A stretch of 17,149 nucleotides of DNA from Nitrospirota bacterium (GTDB lineage: Bacteria > Nitrospirota > Thermodesulfovibrionia > UBA6902 > BMS3Bbin08): NCBI GenBank assembly GCA_016208845.1, contig JACQXH010000071.1, positions 1 through 17,149 of the forward strand, written 5' to 3'. Made by a program: the position numbers and the translations under genes. This document shows positions 7,067-14,190 of the stretch, piece by piece (the stretch's first letter is position 1; the number at the start of each line of letters is the position of its first letter). The notes below the pieces were generated by a model. The model ran no database searches. It had not been told where the DNA came from and saw only the letters and a list, made by a program, of their open reading frames with translations.

Positions 7067-8770
7067 TCAAGCTCCCATTTTTCTAAAAATCCCGGGTATC
7101 TCATTGATGATATCTGATGCGATAAGTGAATGCTGCCCTTTCTTCTCAGCATTAATATCGCCGATAAGTCCGTGCATGAATACCCCAAGGATTGCCGCAT
7201 TCTGAGGCGATAACCGCTGGGCAAGAAAGGCTGCAATCATACCGGCAAGCACATCCCCGGTGCCCGCAGTGGCCATGCCCGGGTTGCCTGTCGGATTTAC
7301 AAAGGCGTGACCGTCGGGCGTTGCTACAATTGTCGGTGCGCCTTTAAGAACAAGATGCGTCTTAGTCTTTTTTGCAAATGATAGAGCCGTATTTATCCTG
7401 TCTTTGTCTATTGCGTTTCTCAGTTTTTCTTCTGACCCTCGGAATCTCGGTACGAATCGACCCCGATGGGTCGTATCGACCTGGACCCTGGACCCTTGAA
7501 TTAACAGCCTCGCCATCTCCCCGACATGAGGCGTGAGAATTACCGGAGCTGTGCTTTTTCGCAATATACGTATTCTGCCTGCTATAGCATTTATTGCATC
7601 AGCGTCAATGACCATTGGGACTTCGGAATTAGATATTAATCCTTCGATCAATCTTGAGATACTTTCGCTCGTTGAAATTCCAGGGCCGACAGCAAGGACA
7701 TTTGCTTTTTTCTTAATGAATTTTAGAATGGGTTCAAACGCCTTATATGATAGTGTGCCGTCGCCATTATCAGGCAGCGGCAAGACCATTTCCTCTGTGA
7801 CCCGTGACTGAAATATTTTCATGAGGGAATCAGGAACGCCTATTGTTACAAGTCCGGCTCCTGTTCTTAAACACGCCTTTGCCGCCATGAATGCCGCTCC
7901 TGTTTTTCCTTTTGAGCCTGCGATCAGGAGCACATGTCCATATGTCCTCTTGTGAGAATACCCTGGTCTTTCGGGCAATAAAGAAATCATATCATCCATC
8001 TGAGGAATATGAACCCTGATATCTTCTGATCCCAGTAATTGTTTCGGAAAACCTATATCTTCGATATAAAGCCTGCCTGCATGTTCAGCTCCGGGATAAA
8101 GAAGATGCCCCCTCTTTGGAAGCCCGAAGGTAACAGTATGTCGAGCCTCGATCGCGCAGCCCATGATCTTACCGCTGTCCGCAGAAATGCCTGAGGGGAT
8201 ATCAATAGAGATGACCGGCCACGGTAAGGCGTTTACCTTTTTTATAATTTTTGATAGCGGCGGCCTCACATCACTGTTCAGTCCGGTGCCAAGGAGGGCG
8301 TCAACGATAAGACAGTGACGGGTGACGGGTGACGGGTAACGGGTAAAAAACTTTTTAATCGGATAAATTTTTACACCGAACTTAACTGCGGAGTGATAAT
8401 TAATTTTTGCGTCGCCTTTCAGGTCCTGAGGCCTTGCCGACAAAAACACTTCAATATCTTTTCCCTGATCGCGCAGTATCCTCGCGACAACAAGCCCGTC
8501 GCCTCCATTGTTCCCTGAGCCGCAAAGAACAATAACAGTCGGCGGTTGCTGACTCTCGGAATAGAGTCGTGTCGACTTGACCCTTGACCCTCGGAAACGA
8601 GTCGTATCGACTTGACCCCCGTGATTTATGTCACTAAAGAAAAGCTCTGTTATCTTCGACGCCACTGCGAGTCCGGCCCTTTCCATAAGAACAGTGCCGG
8701 CAATGCCGTATTTACCCGTGGTAATGCGGTCAATGTCCTGCATCTCTTTCGCGGTGGCGACCTTGAGCAT
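7067..8770 (-). CDS. nnr: Bifunctional NAD(P)H-hydrate epimerase / ADP-dependent dehydratase
   Basis: 567-residue fusion that repairs hydrated NADH/NADPH. The N-terminal epimerase (YjeF_N, about 1-240) has GSGNNGGDG (84-92), DALLGTG (157-163) and IDIPSG (189-194). The C-terminal dehydratase (about 260-567) has AGSKGKTGAAFMAAKA, VGPGIS (361-366), DADAIN, TPHVGEM (413-419) and GTGDVLAGM (503-511). The protein is longer than the usual 490-520 residues because it carries three low-complexity insertions: about 52-77 and about 426-447 from a hairpin repeat (both contain VDTT and RGS), and about 143-152 (TRYPSPVTRH) from a heptamer array. All keep the frame and none hits a catalytic motif, so function is probably kept. 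ATG 8770 has a weak GAGAG upstream. Confidence 0.94.
   Translation of the reverse strand: MLKVATAKEMQDIDRITTGKYGIAGTVLMERAGLAVASKITELFFSDINHGGQVDTTRFRGSRVKSTRLYSESQQPPTVIVLCGSGNNGGDGLVVARILRDQGKDIEVFLSARPQDLKGDAKINYHSAVKFGVKIYPIKKFFTRYPSPVTRHCLIVDALLGTGLNSDVRPPLSKIIKKVNALPWPVISIDIPSGISADSGKIMGCAIEARHTVTFGLPKRGHLLYPGAEHAGRLYIEDIGFPKQLLGSEDIRVHIPQMDDMISLLPERPGYSHKRTYGHVLLIAGSKGKTGAAFMAAKACLRTGAGLVTIGVPDSLMKIFQSRVTEEMVLPLPDNGDGTLSYKAFEPILKFIKKKANVLAVGPGISTSESISRLIEGLISNSEVPMVIDADAINAIAGRIRILRKSTAPVILTPHVGEMARLLIQGSRVQVDTTHRGRFVPRFRGSEEKLRNAIDKDRINTALSFAKKTKTHLVLKGAPTIVATPDGHAFVNPTGNPGMATAGTGDVLAGMIAAFLAQRLSPQNAAILGVFMHGLIGDINAEKKGQHSLIASDIINEIPGIFRKMGA
7433..7497. repeat. Dispersed hairpin repeat inside nnr (dehydratase half)
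   Basis: Two degenerate units built on GACCCTCGGAA and GGGTCGTATCGACC. They match the tandem repeat at 8551-8620. They encode the arginine-rich insertion near nnr residues 426-447, just after the TPHVGEM block. Confidence 0.6.
8315..8342. repeat. Heptamer tandem repeat inside nnr
   Basis: Four 7-bp units: three GTGACGG followed by one GTAACGG, then GTAAAA. Read on the minus strand it encodes TRYPSPVTRH between the YPIKK and DALLG segments of the epimerase domain. A heptamer array fits here only because the total insertion keeps the frame. Confidence 0.75.
8551..8620. repeat. Two tandem 35-bp hairpin repeats inside nnr (epimerase half)
   Basis: Units at 8551-8585 and 8586-8620 match at 29 of 35 positions by direct comparison. 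Each has a short stem (CTCG-GAAA-CGAG in the second unit) and then GTCGTGTCGAC or GTCGTATCGAC, followed by TTGACCC. They encode the insertion at about nnr residues 52-77. Related units recur at 7433-7497, so this is a dispersed repeat family. Confidence 0.75.
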
Positions 8771-8814
8771 TTTGTTTCTCTCTTTCGTATTTAAATAAAA
8801 TAAAACTTATTAAA

Positions 8815-8936
8815 CCACTGAGGCACTGAGACACAGAGGACTAAATGAGAAACAGGAAATAAGAAATTGGAAGCAGAAATATCCATTTTTTTATTTCTCA
8901 TTTCTCACTTCTCATTTTTCATTTTCTTTAGTGCCT
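8815..8936. repeat. Intergenic inverted repeat between acpS and nnr
   Basis: The 173-bp gap holds AGGCACT (8821-8827) and its inverse AGTGCCT (8930-8936). Between them lie a purine-rich arm (AAATGAGAAACAGGAAATAAG) split from a pyrimidine-rich arm (TTTCTCATTTCTCACTTCTC), giving a long imperfect hairpin. The outer part, with GGCACTGAG and CACAGAGG, resembles the 6236-6314 element. It has no ORF. It may end or attenuate the acpS transcript before nnr. Confidence 0.6.
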
Positions 8937-8943
8937 GCTTTAG

Positions 8944-9315
8944 TTACTTCTCCAGCACCACACATGCTATGCCGAATTCCTTCTCATGGCTCAGAGATAG
9001 ATGGCAGTGTTTTATTTCTTTTTCTCTGAAGAACTCTTCAAGCCTGCCTTTGGCTTTAATCAGTGGCTTGCCATTGTCAAAATTCATGATCTCAATGTCT
9101 GTCAGAGACACGAATACTTCGGACCCTATCGCCTTTATAAGGGCCTCTTTTGCTGCGAATCTCACGGCCAATGAAAGGGCTGGCTCTTTTCTTTCGTAAC
9201 AATATGCAAGCTCGCTTTCAGTGAATATCCTGCCCAAAAACTTCAGGCCCCATTTTTCAGAGGCGTTTTTCATCCGTTCGATCTTTATTAGGTCTATTCC
9301 TATGCCGTAAATCAT
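8944..9315 (-). CDS. acpS: Holo-[acyl-carrier-protein] synthase
   Basis: Transfers 4'-phosphopantetheine from coenzyme A to apo-ACP. With ATG 9315 it has 123 residues, the family length, and starts MIYGIGIDLIKIERM. The Mg-binding Asp8 and Glu57 are in GIGIDL and FAAKEALIKAIG. The C-terminal HLSLSHEKEFGIACVVLE is typical. GAGAA lies 7 nt before this ATG; a TTG at 9336 would add seven residues with no family support and run into the res end. It starts 8 nt after the decayed res gene, so the boundary between defence island and housekeeping region is abrupt. Confidence 0.95.
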   Translation of the reverse strand: MIYGIGIDLIKIERMKNASEKWGLKFLGRIFTESELAYCYERKEPALSLAVRFAAKEALIKAIGSEVFVSLTDIEIMNFDNGKPLIKAKGRLEEFFREKEIKHCHLSLSHEKEFGIACVVLEK

Positions 9316-9322
9316 AAAATTC

Positions 9323-10525
9323 TCAGTGATGCGCAAAGTAAATTTTGTAAATTCCTGTTATCCAGCTAATCAAGCCTTCTCTTGTTGCGCTTATATCAGT
9401 CAGCTCTTTTTCCTGATGTGCGATATAATTATTCCTGAAGTCCGTCATTACCTTAACAGTGTCGTACAAGTCAGTTCCCTTGAACTTTGAGAAGCTCTGT
9501 TTTATGGCATCGAAGACGCCGCCGACATCCTGTTTGTTATTTTTACAAAAATCAAGACAGAACAGTAGCAGACCCGCAGGCCACAAACCATTTTTAAAAA
9601 TTAGAGTCCTTCTCAGATTGCTCGCATATCTCGAAAGCCATTCAACATCCGTTTTTTTAAGATTTCCATAATAAGGCTCGAAAAAGTCTTTCTGCTTTGC
9701 CGGTATGCTTGGCACTAAGGGCAGTAATAAGTCATTGATAAGCCCTTTTGCCGATTCGTCAAGCGGGCCGAGTAAAGGAGTGAATACCGGAGCAAAAGAC
9801 ATCCCTTCTTTTTTCTCAGTGAACTGGAATAATGTCACAGCCTGTTCAATGGATTTTTTATATCTCGATGGTAATTTATTAAGTTGAGTGGAATTGATAA
9901 ATTCCTCAATGCCGGTTACCTTTCCCTCAATATATTCACCGAGAGGCAAGGATAATTGAGGTTTAATTCTTTCCTTTAACAGCTCTGCAAATGACGGCTT
10001 GCAGGTCCTGATAAGGTCGTCTATTCTGTTGGAAGTAACACTACCGAAGATTGTTTGTGGAACGTAAAGGTATTCCCACTTGATTTTCGTTGTAGAAGCG
10101 GACTTGCACCACGAAGCGGCTGCAGTAGCCTTCAAAGGCACGTCCACGTCTTCACGACCCTTTGTTTCTACGAGCAGATAATGATCACGGAGTGTCTTAA
10201 CGATAAAATCTGGAGTATAGAAAGAAAGTCTCCCTGAGTTTGAAAGGTAGTCAATCCTGAGAGCCTGAGGACCTCCATTCTTGCAAAAGGCCTGGATATC
10301 AGGCGCACGATTTAGGAAAGTGGTCATCATTACTTCGAATTCTCTATTGCACGGCACAAGGTTGAAAGGCGTATTTTCTGCCGGTAATGTTGGGTGAGTT
10401 TCCGAATGTGTAACCTGAAATGGCTTCCAGTTACAGACGGATACTGGCTCATACTGCTGTAAACGTTCTTCTACAAAGGTAGTCTTTGAACGGATTAAAG
10501 GGACAAATGTGGCCCTTATATGTTC
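9323..10525 (-). pseudogene. res fragment 3: PD-(D/E)XK nuclease domain and C-terminal extension of broken Type III-like restriction enzyme
   Basis: The frame is open from about 10525 (EHIRATFVPLIRSKTT) to the stop at 9323 and continues fragment 2 after a frameshift. No dedicated start is needed; a GTG at 10357 (MPCNREFEVMM) is internal. The nuclease core reads YTPDFIVKT then LLVETKGRED, at 10160-10213, matching the PD-(D/E)XK motif that cuts DNA in Type III Res subunits. The extension ends with DFRNNYIAHQEKE (RNNYIAH at 9416-9436), an R-x5-H pattern recalling HEPN ribonucleases. Conserved residues are intact here, so decay is recent or the piece is still selected. The whole gene spans 9323-12477, with a net shift at each break. 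Confidence 0.85.
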
Positions 10526-11828
10526 CCAGTATCTCTTCGAGAAAAGTCTGTATCAATGGCGCAAGAAGCTGATGAGTGCCCCTGAGTGAAGACTGTCTTT
10601 CCAATTCTTCCCTATAGAATGAAATCGCTCCCATTCCGCTCTCGAGTAACGGAAGTTGCACTTTCATCTTCTCGATAATTTCGTTTGTGAACAGATGCCG
10701 CCCTTCGTAATCAATCTCTGTCTTTCTTACTTCTCCGAGGGGCAAAGGTGAGAATCTTGCGAAAGACTTTTTGATATCCTCAATTGTGATATTCTCAAGT
10801 TTGGGAGACCTTTTAAATCCTGCGCTGAGAGATGGGATAAGGATATCGAGCCGTTCCAAATCTTTCGTTTTGTCTGGATACACGGTCACCGTTGTCTTTG
10901 GCACTTTGTTAATGTCAACAACCTCTATTGGCAAACCTTCCTGGCTTAACTGGTCTTTATAAAGGTTTACAAATGCCTTATGCTCAACAACTGTAACAAC
11001 CTCCGCAGCCTGTCCCGGCGGAGTCATCCGTCTGAGTCCCCTGCCAAGCGTTTGTTCCGGCAGGATGTTTGCCTTGGAGCTGTATGGGCGAAGCGGGACA
11101 ATGGTTGTTACGTTCTTTACGTCCCAGCCTTCCCTCAACATTAAGACGGATACAATACAGAGATAAGGGCTTTTGTTTGAATCGAGTTCTCTTGAGAGCT
11201 TTCTCAATTCTTTTAAATCTTCATCGCTGATCTCTTTTTCATCTTCAATAAATTCATAATAGACTTTTTCACCTTTGCCGCGTTTCTTGAGTTTGCCTTT
11301 AAGCCGTGTGTGGAGGTTAATGGTCTTGCCGTTAAGTTCTTTGTAAAGGGAATCGGTATTTAATCTGTTAGCAATCTGACTTGCGGATTCTGTGTCTTCT
11401 GTCATAACAAACATCAGCGCCTTCTTGCCGCTTTTCCCCCATTCTTCTTTAGACACACGCCAGCGCGCATATCCCATCATAAGATGCTGCTGGTACTTGA
11501 TGGAATCGTCATCGCTTGTCTGCTCGAAAAGCTTCTCACCCCTGCCAATGATAGGCGTCTTTACAATGCCGCCATCTACAGCCTCGCCAAGCGGCGCATC
11601 GCATACCACATGCTTGAATATATTGCCATCGTTGTCTTTTGGAGTTGCAGAGAAATCCAGTTGGGAGATAAGTCCTTCTCCGCCCCTTTTCCTGATTGAA
11701 TCGTTAAGAAAAGTTATTGCCCCGTCCCATGCAGAATCAGGGTCCCACAAATGATGTGCTTCATCATTCAGAACCATAACCCCCTTATGTGACGTAATCT
11801 GATAAATTCCAGTCTCCTCTCCAGGCAA
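10449..11828 (-). pseudogene. res fragment 2: helicase motifs II-VI of broken Type III-like restriction enzyme
   Basis: The frame carries the DEAH box (VMVLNDEAHHLWDPDSAW, DEAH at 11754-11765), motif III FSATP, a SILMLREGWDVKN-like block (here CIVSVLMLREGWDVKNV) and motif VI QTLGRGLRRM. This is the second half of a superfamily 2 motor that drives DNA translocation. Homology begins near ITSHKG (about 11798). The upstream codons of this frame (PGEETGIYQ) are fragment 1 sequence read out of frame. It ends at a stop at 10449 after shifting out of frame near 10526-10545 (EEILG then out-of-frame GTYKGH). ATP binding needs Walker A on fragment 1, so alone it should not work as a helicase. Confidence 0.87.
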
Positions 11829-12477
11829 CTGGTATCAAAGGGTCTCTATCAAATATTGCGCCGTCGCCAAAATCTTCTTTCAGTCTTTCAAAGACGGTAA
11901 GATTCGGCGCAATAACTACAAAATGCTTTGACATTGGGGAATAGGATTCTCTGAGGGCATGGAAGTAGCTCCAGACAATTGCAAGGCTCATTATCTTGGT
12001 CTTGCCTGCTCCTGTAGCTACCTTGAAGGCATATTTTGACCAGAGGTCTTCTTCCGGGTCTATGCCTAATGCCGCGATCTCTCTGTTATCTCCACCGAAC
12101 TCGGACACAATCCCTGAAAGGGTATCAAGCCCTCGAACTTCTCTTAAAAAAATAAAAGTCTCAAGCGCCTCTCTCTGGCAGAAATAATATCTGAAGGGTA
12201 TAACGTCCCCCTCGCTGTTTTTAATCGTGTGATCTCTGCCGAACCAGTGATAAAGAAGTTCCCTTGTTGTATCCGAGGCTCCTGCGTAGTCCGTATCTCT
12301 CCATTCGGTGACATAATGACGGAGGTTTTGCGCTATGACAATTTCGCTCGGTCTTCTTCCTTTTACTTTCTCGGCAGGATCGCCTTCCTTCTTGGCGCGG
12401 ACGCGGTGATGCGTCGGCATTTCATGAGGGAGATATAACGGCTCAAGGGCGGAGAGATTTATGATAGGGCTTGGCAT
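11785..12477 (-). pseudogene. res: res fragment 1: N-terminus and Walker A of broken Type III-like restriction enzyme
   Basis: ATG 12477 with AAGGAGG 7 nt upstream starts MPSPIINLSALEPLYLPHE. It continues to the Walker A box VATGAGKTKIMSLA (ATGAGKT region at 11998-12015) and HFVVIAPNLTVFERLKEDF (motif Ia). The frame runs to DWNLSDYVT and stops at 11785. From memory of this family, about 60 residues usually lie between DWNLS and the ITSHKxVMVLNDEAHH block of fragment 2, so a deletion of roughly 180-200 nt with a frame change is likely. The family resembles the large Res-like proteins named BPTD_3080 family restriction endonuclease, a recollection I could not check. The methylase partner lies upstream, past the SDH_sah protease. 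Confidence 0.87.
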
Positions 12478-12484
12478 GGCATCG

Positions 12485-12491
12485 CCTCCTT
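12485..12491 (-). promoter_or_regulatory. Ribosome binding site of res
   Basis: AAGGAGG on the minus strand, 7 nt before ATG 12477. It is intact although the gene behind it is broken. Confidence 0.7.
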
Positions 12492-12566
12492 GACAAGCCT
12501 ATATGCGTTTGTTATAAACTTTATGTATAAAGCAAGCACAAAAGCATGGCAATAAAATAGTATCAA

Positions 12567-12575
12567 TGATATACT
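12567..12575 (+). promoter_or_regulatory. Candidate extended -10 promoter for the 57-aa plus-strand ORF
   Basis: TGATATACT matches the extended -10 pattern (TG-n-TATAcT), about 30 nt upstream of ATG 12607. The -35 region at 17 bp spacing (TGGCAA) matches only 3 of 6 consensus bases, which is common for extended -10 promoters. A TA-rich stretch can produce this by chance. Confidence 0.35.
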
Positions 12576-12606
12576 TTTAGACATACCACTTTTAAAAGGC
12601 AATACC

Positions 12607-12780
12607 ATGGAAAAGAAGACAAAAAAAGTATTAAAAGCGACTTCTGAAGAATATTTAAAGCACCTTGTCGAAGAAAATGACGAAGTGCGCATTGTTCGGG
12701 AGATCACTCGTTTGAGTAAATCCACTATAAAAATTCCGGTTCCATTTACCATAGATAAGACCAATCAATATAAAATTTAA
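12607..12780 (+). CDS. Small hypothetical protein, 57 aa, the only plus-strand gene
   Basis: ATG 12607 to TAA 12778-12780. AAAAGG lies 7 nt before the ATG and an extended -10 candidate about 30 nt further up. The protein starts MEKKTKKVLKATSEEYLKH, is highly charged, probably helical in its first two thirds, and ends IPVPFTIDKTNQYKI. I recognise no family. It is convergent with the SDH_sah protease gene and the two stop codons overlap (12778-12779). It sits between protease and res. It may be an antitoxin-like or regulatory peptide, but that is only a guess from position and size. Confidence 0.5.
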   Translation: MEKKTKKVLKATSEEYLKHLVEENDEVRIVREITRLSKSTIKIPVPFTIDKTNQYKI

Positions 12781-13784
12781 AACGCCATTAGTTGAGAGTT
12801 TGCATCCATAAACAGCTTGGATGCCTGCTGGGTTTCCTTTGAACTTATCATCATAAAGACTTCTGCTCTGACGTAAAGTTCCCATAATAAATTCCACAAA
12901 GCGTTTTCTTTTTTTAGTTCGACAATGTTTAATCCAATCTTATTACATTCATCTACACTGATCATTCTTCCATGCGCAAATCTTGTATTGGCTGAAGAAA
13001 GATTCCTGGCAATCACGTTTGCTCTGAGTTTTCTCTTTTTTAAACTCTCCTTCGGATTCTTGGCCTTAAGCATATTTTCTGGGAGCCACTTTTTGACCAG
13101 ATCAATTGCAAAGCGGATTTCTCTCTCGCACTCATTTATGAATGCAGGCTCCATTGTTGAAGCAGTCAATTGCTGGAGGTAGCCGACAAACTCCTGTCCT
13201 TTTGATTTGGCGTCATGAAGCTCCTTTAAAAGTGCCTTCCTTGCATCAATAAATGATTGAACAGAAATTTGCTGCGGTACACCTGAAACCAAAATGGTCG
13301 TTTGTGCATCTATAGGGCCAAGTTCAGAACAGTAGCCCATAACAATAGCATCTGCGCCAAGTGCAATCATTGTAGCGGCACTCTTAGCCATATTCGGCAC
13401 AATTACCCTGAATTCCTTCTTACAGTGTCTGCGACACATATCTACAATCTTTTCTGCGGTTACCCCGGAACCGCCGGGGCTGTGAATCAGCAAATCGAGA
13501 TAGTCAACGGTGCCTATGTTCTGCAGCATGCTACCGATAGGAGCTATGTCATCAGGTGTTATTGCACTCTTAGGATTGCCGAATCTGGAAATATAAGCGA
13601 TTAGTTTCCTTTGAGGAGAATCAAAAGTTTCGATCTTGCCGAATAGAGATTCTCTATTCAGTACTACCTTTTCTTTTACTCGTTCAGATTCTCTGTTTGC
13701 AAGCCCTAACGCATGCCCAACTTCCTCAAGTATTTTGTTGAGTAAAGGATCTTTTCGGATTTTATCTTCGTTCCGTGTCCCCAT
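12777..13784 (-). CDS. SDH_sah-family serine protease (ClpP/SppA fold)
   Basis: 335 residues matching the serine dehydrogenase proteinase family (PF01972). The ClpP/crotonase-fold core has LIHSPGGSG (99-107), the oxyanion-hole region; then NMAKSAATMIALGADAIVMG (131-150), where Ser135 sits at the nucleophile position by analogy with SppA; and SELGPIDAQ (153-161). There is no signal peptide or clear membrane segment, so it is probably cytoplasmic. The helical C-terminal half (about 180-335) is family-typical. The start is ATG 13784 with GGAGG 4 nt upstream. It lies 67 bp after the broken mod gene, and res comes next. Unlike both neighbours it is intact. Its substrate is unknown; a role in the defence locus is inferred from position only. 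Confidence 0.85.
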   Translation of the reverse strand: MGTRNEDKIRKDPLLNKILEEVGHALGLANRESERVKEKVVLNRESLFGKIETFDSPQRKLIAYISRFGNPKSAITPDDIAPIGSMLQNIGTVDYLDLLIHSPGGSGVTAEKIVDMCRRHCKKEFRVIVPNMAKSAATMIALGADAIVMGYCSELGPIDAQTTILVSGVPQQISVQSFIDARKALLKELHDAKSKGQEFVGYLQQLTASTMEPAFINECEREIRFAIDLVKKWLPENMLKAKNPKESLKKRKLRANVIARNLSSANTRFAHGRMISVDECNKIGLNIVELKKENALWNLLWELYVRAEVFMMISSKETQQASKLFMDANSQLMAF

Positions 13785-13851
13785 TTGACCTCCATCTCAG
13801 TAAATTTTTTTGATTATATCATTTCTACTCTTAAATACAGTATTGCCCCTA

Positions 13852-14190
13852 TCATATCGCCACTTCCACAGTAATACTCGTATCGCAGCCGAATATATCT
13901 ACCACTTTAACACAGGCGATATATTTTCCTTTCTTCGTATATTTGTCGAATTCGTGATTGGAGACACTTGGAAGCGAACGGTCTTTTCTCGTGCGGTAGG
14001 CCTGCCAGTGATGTTCAAACGGCTGTCCATCCTGATAGTCAAAGTCTACCGCCCAGAAATCAATGAAATCAAAGCCGCTCTTTATCGCCCGCTCTTTCAA
14101 TGCCTCAAGTTCCTTGCTTGGAACTTCTGCCAGCGAAGGTACAAAATTGGTGAGCTTTATGTCAACGGATTTCTTAGCTTTCCCCTCTAT
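13852..14190 (-). pseudogene. mod fragment 3: C-terminal part of broken Type III-like methyltransferase
   Basis: The frame reads IEGKAKKSVDIKLTNFVPSL from about 14190 and runs to TGA at 13852-13854. It contains FDFIDFWAVDFDYQDG, HHWQAYRTRKDR and KVVDIFGCDTSITVEV, the usual end of this methyltransferase type. It is +1 relative to fragment 2, whose frame stops at 14174. An ATG at 14100 (MKERAIKSG) opens 82 codons but is internal to the domain. The duplicated GATAGAG on either side of CACGCAGAC near the junction could mark a slippage or deletion event. Homologues as I recall them have tens of extra residues here. Confidence 0.85.

Noticed and set aside
12655..12897. 80-codon minus-strand ORF and the overlapping 12459-12764 minus ORF
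   Set aside because: Both run antisense to the 57-aa ORF or out of frame across the protease end and the res start, and have no family features.
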